64,000 nucleotides of DNA, taken from assembly GCF_009870125.1 (NCBI RefSeq), contig NC_046683.1, positions 11,594,001 to 11,658,000 on the forward strand, in the 5' to 3' direction. Of this stretch, positions 57,126-64,000 are shown piece after piece; the first letter of the stretch is position 1, and each line of letters opens with the position of its first letter. Under the pieces are notes generated by a model. That model was given only the letters and a program-made list of their open reading frames with translations. It ran no database searches and was not told the origin of the DNA. The stretch comes from Drosophila pseudoobscura (Eukaryota > Arthropoda > Insecta > Diptera > Drosophilidae). Position numbers and translations under genes: made by a program.

Positions 57126-57210
57126 AGTGTGACCACGGACTTTTCGACAAGAAATATACCGTCTGACCCTGTGAAATATACCGTGTCATTTTCCAAATAT
57201 ACCGTACGTT
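57126..57210 (-). promoter_or_regulatory. AMPdeam: Motif 1 / motif 6 promoter module, AMPdeam distal
   Basis: GAGTGTGACCA at 57125-57135 carries the motif 1 core on the minus strand. Then AAATATACCGTCTGACCCT, AAATATACCGTGTCATTT and AAATATACCGTACG follow, three copies of the reverse complement of CGGTATATTT (Ohler motif 6). A further small ATACC cluster lies at about 57430-57480. Confidence 0.65.
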
Positions 57211-58420
57211 TACCGCTGAAAAAATGTTTTGAAAAAGATATCTTGTACTTGCCTTCTTGCTTGGTCTTAATAATATAAAATAGTAATTGAAATTTTGGAA
57301 GAGCAACCGTTTTTGTCTCTTAGACAACCTCTTATATATTCTAAATCTGAAATATTTGTATTCTTAAATCATTTCTTATATAGTTGTGATTAAACTTACC
57401 TCCGAGAAAATTCGAGAACTCGAAAATTTAGATATACCGTAATATACCAAAAAGTGGATCAGATATACCATTATACACCAAAAAGATGATTAAATATGGC
57501 ATTAGATACCATTTCATGGTAAATACCGATTTCACAAAAGACCGAAAAGTATTTAAAAAGGTGAACAGCTTGAAAAAAACCGCGGAAAATAATACTGTTT
57601 TTCAATTCCCCTTGTAAATTAATTTGAAAATAATATGCATGACTACTTGAACTGAACCTGAACTGTAATCAAATACTTCAAATTTCCTATGTGTGTGTGT
57701 ATTAAAATACCAACTGGTTGACAGTACTCCTTGATTTGATATTCGGTTTAATATTACAAGCTAGCTAGGACCCTCAGCCTTGAATAGCCGAATAGCCCTC
57801 AGCCGATTGATGAATCTACAAAATGGGCTCATTTCTGGGCTCCCTATATTGGATTGTTTATAAAATTAGGTTTAAACAAAGAAGGTTAACAGAAAAGTCC
57901 TTTTTTTTACATGGTATTTTATACACGGCAACTACACATTTTCTACATATAACAGCATATTTATGGAGTATGGAAAATGGTATTGGCCGTTTTTACCTGT
58001 TGTTTTCCTCGGCAATCATAATATAGATGATTTTGAAATGTGCGAATTGTGCTTCAATACTGGAAGCGTCATTTGCCTTTGCAAACAAAAAATCGAGAGA
58101 GAAATGAGGAATATACTCGTGTCCATATACATATGTATGTATTGTTTATTTGGTATGGAAGTACAAAAAAAAAAGGATATAAAATTCAAACTTATCTAAA
58201 TAGGACACAAATAGGTCGCTGTTACAGGAAGAACGTCAGTCTTCCCAATCTATAGGAATTGTCAATGTTTGCTATGTTTGTTGTGGCTGCTTGCGCTGTT
58301 GTCTCACCGTCATTTAACTCTTGGCGGCAGCATAATTCATATCGAATGAAAAAAAATAAAGTTAAGGACTAAAGAAATGTTATATGAATGACTATGTTAT
58401 AACAGGAAAAGGAAATCCGT
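57211..58420. other. Intergenic AT-rich DNA
   Basis: No gene recognised. Scattered ATACC words continue to about 57530. The part nearest 58421 is the likely 3'UTR of the Tudor/CCCH gene. Confidence 0.4.
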
Positions 58421-60496
58421 TTACTGATCAAGATCAGAATCATATGGGTTAAGACCGTCCTCATTGGGCTGTGTATAGCCGCGCTTCATCAGATTCTCGA
58501 GCAGATCGGCATTGTCGCCAAGGAATCGAATCCCAAAGACTTCGTGCAGACGACTGACCAGCATCACGTCTTCCTCCACGTTGAGTATTTTGCTTTTGAG
58601 ATACTCTATACACTCGACGGCCTTTTTTTGGGACAATGAGCTTTTTTGCACGACGCCTTCTATGTAGCAACTAACGGCGCGAAAAGGCCGCATTCTGTCA
58701 GCATCCTCGCAAGGAACCAGGGCGCTTAGGGGCACAAACTCTGTATTGCCGTAGTCAACATAAAATATCTTGTAGTCATTGGCCGATTCCTCGATGATCT
58801 GGGCGCGATAATAGCAGCCATCGTTGAAGTGAGCCAAGACAATTTCAAACATATGCGGCTTCCGCTCAAACTGATTCCCTGCCCGTAAGACATCGTCCTT
58901 GGTCCATACCAGAGGAGGAGAGCCATCCACAAGTTGGGCATAGACTATTGTGATAGTACTCACGTAGGTTATCAGCATTTTCACAGTATTTCCTAGTTCT
59001 CGTAAGAGCAGAGTGTCAAACACGGTCTGGGGCAGAGCGTCTAACACCTCCAAGTCCTTGGTGGCGCCGTCAGGTGCAAAGGGCTCGTGCTCCAAACGAC
59101 AATAACTACCTAAGGTGAAACATGAGTTAGATTACAACTCTTCTTAGAGCTTTGAATATTCTCTATACACAGACTTACCCTTGAAGCAGCCTTTGATCTT
59201 CGGATCGTAATGCCGACAGATTCGTTGTTTGTCTTTGGGTCTGAAGTCCAGTACAGCCTTTATGGCCATGTCCGCCTCGCTTAGCTGTGCCCCATTTGGG
59301 TTGGTTGTTTGGCAAGCGACTGGCACGGACTGATCTTGAATAGAATCGGCTGCAGCTGCTTTGGGCAGACTATTCTTGCGACGACTCTTGTTTGCGTTTT
59401 CATCAACCAGTTCCACTATTAAATCGTCGCCCTTCTTTTCCAAAACACGCAAGGTCAATTTCTTGAATCGGAGATCGGTTATACGGGACACATTGTATTC
59501 TCTGAAGAAGCATCTGATGGCCTCCGCCGGCAGCAGTCGTATGTCATCTGGTAGGGCATATATAGTCTCTTTGCCATTCAGCTGTATATGCTCGCCGAAA
59601 TCAATCAAATAGGCATCATAGCCACCCCCATCGGCATAATCATTGATTATGATACGTGGAAAGACCCCGTCGCTGCGTTCGTACAACACAAAGATCTCCC
59701 CGAAGTTGGGAAGCTGGTCCAACTCCTTAAGATGTAACTTCCCCGAGAACAAGTCTTGCAGCCGCTCTGCATCCCACATGCCTACAAAGAAACACTCTTC
59801 GTTTACTTGCATCACGGCGGCATTTATCACACTTCCCTCTGGAAACGCGGCTACGTTCTTCACGATCTGATGATAGATTTCACTGCTGGGTGTTGTTTTT
59901 CCGCCTTTCGGTGGCTTAAGGGTTCGTTTGCCTGTTGAAATAGAAGGAAGAGCTTTTGCATCAGCGGAAGCAATGGCCGTGTCCTGTGGCTGTGCTGAAG
60001 TGGACTGTGGGGCCGTAATGGGCTCTACTTGTTGCTTTGGGATCCCCGCATCAGGTTCAATCATCCTACTGGAGCACATGGAGGAAGAAAGCCCATCAAT
60101 TTGATTACTATGCTCGGAGTCCGTCACTTGCTCGATTGCCGGTAGTCTTTGCGGACGTTTATTCAATAAATTCTCAATCCCATCTTTGTTAGCGTGCATC
60201 AGGAAGTCGTTGCGCTGCAGACTATTGCCGATGTTGGCGACAATTGGTTCGAGATTGTTTAGATCCATTTGCATGTTGCACCTGATCAAACATTCGTTGA
60301 CACCACTCATGCTGCTTAGCAAGACATCGTGGAGAGCGATAAGTGCTCGATCCCCTTTAACCAAATTCATCCAACGCTCGTCCAGAATTTTGTACAAAAT
60401 CTCCGAGTCACGCGTCATGTTTTCCAATTTGGCGTGAATTTTTTCAACATTTTTTTCGAGCAGCTTCTTAAGTGCAAAAATATCATTCAAATCCAT
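58421..60496 (-). CDS. Two-Tudor protein with CCCH zinc finger, likely germline RNA-granule/piRNA factor
   Basis: Exons 60496-59179 and 59109-58421 join G|GT over a 69-nt intron for 668 residues. Residues 1-45 look like a coiled coil (DIFALKKLLEKNVEKIHAKL). Residues 120-205 are low complexity. The first Tudor domain (about 221-330) has GSVINAAVMQVNEECFFVGM and the YDAYLIDFGEHIQL core. A CCCH finger spans the splice junction: C427-x9-C437-x5-C443-x3-H447. The second Tudor domain (about 490-600) has the canonical YYRAQI, FYVDYGNTEFVPLSAL core with the aromatic cage and the DYGN motif that bind symmetric dimethylarginine. The tail is acidic (YDSDLDQ). Such domains are typical of piRNA-pathway scaffolds; the role is inferred from family. 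I do not recognise the exact gene. Confidence 0.85.
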
Positions 60497-60589
60497 TGCT
60501 TTTCTATCGCCTTAAGCAAAAGTTTAATCAAATCAACAACACAACGACGCCAAGCTCCAAAAATTTAGCGGCAAATCAGTGTAAGTGCG

Positions 60590-60690
60590 TATCGATAAGA
60601 TATACAGTCCAACCCTCAGAAATATACCAAAATATACCATCTCATCTAAAAAATATACCGTAAATATACTGACGAATTCAAGTTCTGTTT
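60590..60690 (-). promoter_or_regulatory. DRE plus motif 6 array, Tudor/CCCH gene
   Basis: TATCGATA at 60590-60597 lies 94 bp upstream of the ATG. Directly beyond come GATATACAGTCCAACCCTCA, AAATATACCAAAATATACC, AAAATATACCGTAAATATAC and TGACGAATTCAAGTTCTG. The last part repeats the Clic module at 35900-35955 almost base for base. Confidence 0.65.
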
Positions 60691-63600
60691 TACATGTTCC
60701 TCGATTTTAATATTCCGTCGAATATTACTAGCTATATAGAACATTTAGCCATGCCCACATAATTTTATCCGACTAATGAATTAATTGTCTATTTGACTGG
60801 TTTATTTAAAATACTTGAGTTGCTTTTCTGCTACGGCGATTGCTTTGATTGTTTTTGCCTCAATTATGGTCAACAACTTAGCCGATTATTTTGGAAACAT
60901 GGTAACTACACGCTAACTACAAATTTGCTACATGTTAACTACATTTGACTATCAAAATCACCACCTGAAGGTACAAAATTGGCAAAATTTGTGTACGTTT
61001 TTTTTTTGATATAAGTCCCATGGAAGCGCCATTGTGAAATTGATCTACTTTTTGACAGGAACTTTTGCGATATTTTTGAAGAATTGAGATTTTGCTGGCA
61101 AACATCAGGAACTCGATGCTGACCGCGAATAGTATTCTTTGTGGCTTGAGACATGGCTGCATGTGGTATTTCTACTCGATTCTACATTGGTGCATTGGAC
61201 AAGAGGCGAGGCATGATGGAAAATACTAGAAAAGACTACAAAAAATGCGCAAATTGTGTGAGCTTGGGATACTTTCAGTGGGCTGCCACATCGACAGAAA
61301 TAATAGTAAGTTTTATTCGAATTGAAAGTTAAATTCAAATTCAAAGTATATAAGGAAAAGAGTAAACGTTTTTGTTTGTAATTTATTTTATTTTATTTGT
61401 TTGTGGCTTCATTTTATAATGTAATGCATAAAAATGGTGGTGTTCTTTCTTTTTAAAAAATAAACCAATAAACACTTCATTTTATTAGTTTAATACAAAT
61501 AAATGGTCTTGTACACGACAAATAGTTGTTCACATTTTGTTATTTTCTTTACCTTTCCTTGCAAAAAAAATGTTTTTCGTGGTTCTCGTGCTTGTTTTTC
61601 TTCTTTCATAAATGTCTTGTATAAGGAAACGCAAAAACTTTGCGAACAAGTTTGATTTTGTTTGTCATGCTTGTTTTTGCTCTTAGTTTTCTTTTTGGTT
61701 TCATCATTGGAACGGCTTTATTGAACTTTTGTTGTTGTTGTTGCTTTTGGTTTTACATATAATTTAATTTTGTTTGTTTGATTTGGTGTTTCTCATTGCA
61801 TTTTTGCATTAAAAAACATTAATTCTTTGGCAGGCATTGCATTTCGTAGTTTTGTAAAAGTTTTGTTTTTTTCCATTCTTTCTCGTTCTCAACGCAAGAT
61901 TCGAAACCGAAAAACGCAAAGATTCGAAATATTTGAGATGTGGAAACAAATAATTTGTTTAATTTTGCTTAGTTTCATTTCATTTTTCATTTTTATCATT
62001 TTGGATTTTGTTTATCAAATACACATCAATACTTTGGTAGTTTAAAAATTGTGTTTTCCATGTTTTTTTTTCATATTTTCTTGTTTTTTTTTTGTGCTAA
62101 ATTACATTTTAAAAATATGCTTAATATTTGTTGTTTTTTTTACTGTTTTAATTTTTGGTTTTAAGTCAAAGACACGAAAGTGAAAGAGGTTTTTGTTTTT
62201 GGTTTACGTCTGTTTTACTTAACTTATTCATATTTTGTTTTACCTTTTTTTTTGTGTTAAGTTGTTGTTTAGTGTAATGTGTTAGGTTTTTTTATTCATT
62301 TTCATTTTTGTTTTAGTTTTCTTTTTTTCATTTTGCATGCGCTTAATTTTAAAACACCGAGAGTTTGCTCAAAATTGTTAATGTTTTGCTTTGCTTTTCT
62401 TTTCTTTCCGAATGAAATTTTAAATATCGAAATATATATATATAAATTGTTGTTTTTTTCGCTAATTTTTTTGTGATTTAATTTTTTGTTTTTTTTTTGC
62501 TTACCATTGTTTATTGTAGGTTTTTCTTTACGTTTTTTTTGGGGTTTTTATTTTTGTTTTTACTCATTTTCATTTTGGTTTAAAAACACCGAAAGCTTAA
62601 AATTTAGAGATTTTCCTAAAGTGTAAATTTTTTACAATATTCTTCATCATTCTCTGGCCTGCTGTTCTCTGCTCTTTTGTGGTTGTTTTTTCTTCTGTGG
62701 TGGTGAATGGTGGTGTGTGTTTTGTGTCTCTGCTTTTTGCTATCTCAGCGATATCTCAACGAAGGAAGGTTGAACCGAACCGAACCGAAGCGATGAAGTA
62801 TAAAAACCAAAAGCAAAACTCATATGCCGCATTCTTTCCTATTTTTCTCTTATCTTTCACTTGACTTTTCGCTTCCCGTTTCCTTTTCAGTGTTCGTTTC
62901 CGTTTCAGTTCCCATATCCGTTTCCGTTGCAGTAAAAAATAATAAAATGGTGAAAATGGTGAATAGAAATCTTTTACCTTCTAAAGCATAATGCTAAGCT
63001 CCTTCCGCTACCGCTTCCGCTTCCGTTTCCCTTTCCGCAACTCCTCACCATCCCCTGCTCTCTTCTGCGCCCTTCCGCGTACCGTTCAATAAATAGGTTA
63101 AGGAAAAAACTGTATCACATTTTCAATTACGTCTTTGTTCGTAGCACCGTCATAAACATACTCTCACCCATCCCATTATCCGTCCCTTATAGCCTCACCC
63201 TTCCCACTAACCTCACTCTCAACCGCCCCCTGTCTATATACAGAATTCTGCACTCGCCTCTGCTCCTCACTTACCTACCATACAGTTGGAGAAAAAAATT
63301 GCGCTTCGGATTTTATCACAAAAATAATTACAACTCTTCGCGAATTCTCATTCTTCCATCTTCCATCCTCCATTCTCATTTCTTAGTCATTCATTCGATC
63401 CCCGGTCGTACCTATCCAGCATCTGGCTTAAACTAACATTGCTTCAAAGTCCCATTTTTCGTTTAAATCTAAACCACGCAATGCGTTCCAAATTGGTTCC
63501 ATTAATTCCGATCCCTTCACACGAACTCCAACTCTCTACCAATCCCTCTCTCGATCCCTCTCCCTAATGTGTTAATCGACAAAACCCAAAAAAGAGGAAA

Positions 63601-64000
63601 ACGAAGAGTCAATTCGGGGTCACCAATTGAGGAAATCACACCATCCCTTGTGTAATGAAATTTCTTTTGACTTTCTACTTTCATTCACCGTTACTGATGA
63701 TGATTTTATGCTGATGTCTGTGATGTCTGATGCTGCTGATGTGATGATGTCAAAAAATCAGTCTCTATTGCATTTTGTTCTATTTTATGTGGGCTTGATC
63801 TATTTCTGGTTTTCAGTAAAAGTGTTAAATATTTTATTCGATTTTATCCACTTGGATTTTACGTTTTTCTTCTGGTTTTTGTCTTTTTTTGGTTTTGTTT
63901 TCTTGGTTTTTTTTTTGTTTTGTTTTTGTTTTGTAGTACACCTTAGAAAAATATCACATTCTTACTTCGTTCGTTCGAGAGACATTTTTATGTGTTTTTT
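60691..64000. other. AT/T-rich gene-free interval
   Basis: No coding gene is recognised. From about 61380 to 62660 the plus strand is dominated by T runs with TTTTG and TTGTTG words. From 63000 to 63560 there are pyrimidine-rich (TTCCG, CTCCTC) repeats. One possible plus-strand donor (ATA|GTAAGT near 61308) and one possible minus-strand donor (GTAG|GTAAGTGAG near 63275) could belong to an intron or UTR of a gene beyond the edge. Confidence 0.4.

Noticed and set aside
61143-61308. Short plus-strand frame MAACGISTRFYIGALDKRRG ending at a GTAAGT
   Set aside because: It lacks a matching acceptor exon or family. Codon use is AT-rich and intergenic-like.

Overview
The window reads as nuclear DNA from a Drosophila species, X chromosome (Muller element A). 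The basis is short GT..AG introns, fly-typical protein sequences recognised by eye (parvin, Clic, Bap, jub, Nup93-1, AMPdeam, COX6B), Drosophila core-promoter motifs (TATCGATA, the Ohler motif 1 core GGTCACACT, the motif 6 core GGTATATTT) and many (CA)n and TATG/CATA tracts. The flavour resembles the obscura group, but that assignment is an inference. No database search was possible.

Layout. 1-2716 (minus): the 5' part of parvin, then Tmem203 and Rpp20, whose reading frames lie 2 bases apart as in a dicistronic mRNA. 2717-3245: a divergent promoter and a noncoding first exon for the next gene. 3246-17890: a direct tandem duplication. Copy 1 is 3246-9941, a 9-bp filler follows, and copy 2 is 9951-17890. 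Each copy carries three plus-strand genes: an RS-rich TRIR (C19orf43) homologue, COX6B (complex IV) and a two-exon UQCR11-like gene (complex III). Copy 2 also holds a 1.1-kb DINE-1/Helitron-like insertion and an extra unit of a CA-rich minisatellite that appears to derive from the COX6B 3' region. 20004-21914: TMEM198 (minus). 23157-26005: Bap, the AP-1/2 beta adaptin (minus). 26749-27668: a NUDT8-like Nudix hydrolase (plus). 29005-35594: Clic (minus, 5.7-kb first intron). 36688-39466: Nup93-1 (plus). 39657-42396: jub/Ajuba (minus). 43675-56709: AMPdeam (minus), with three alternative first exons, an internal alternative start exon and a 36-nt microexon. 58421-60496: a Tudor/CCCH zinc-finger protein (minus). 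60500-64000: AT/T-rich DNA with no gene recognised.

Most genes are housekeeping or broadly expressed: RNase P, vesicle coats, nuclear pore, purine metabolism, OXPHOS, and adhesion/Hippo signalling. Five minus-strand genes (Bap, Clic, jub, AMPdeam, Tudor/CCCH) share a recognisably homologous promoter module: motif 1 or a DRE next to an ACCCTCA-like core and repeated AAATATACC. A 269-bp hAT-type MITE full of CATCGATG palindromes lies beside the jub module. I saw no retroviral, LTR or Polinton fossil in the window.
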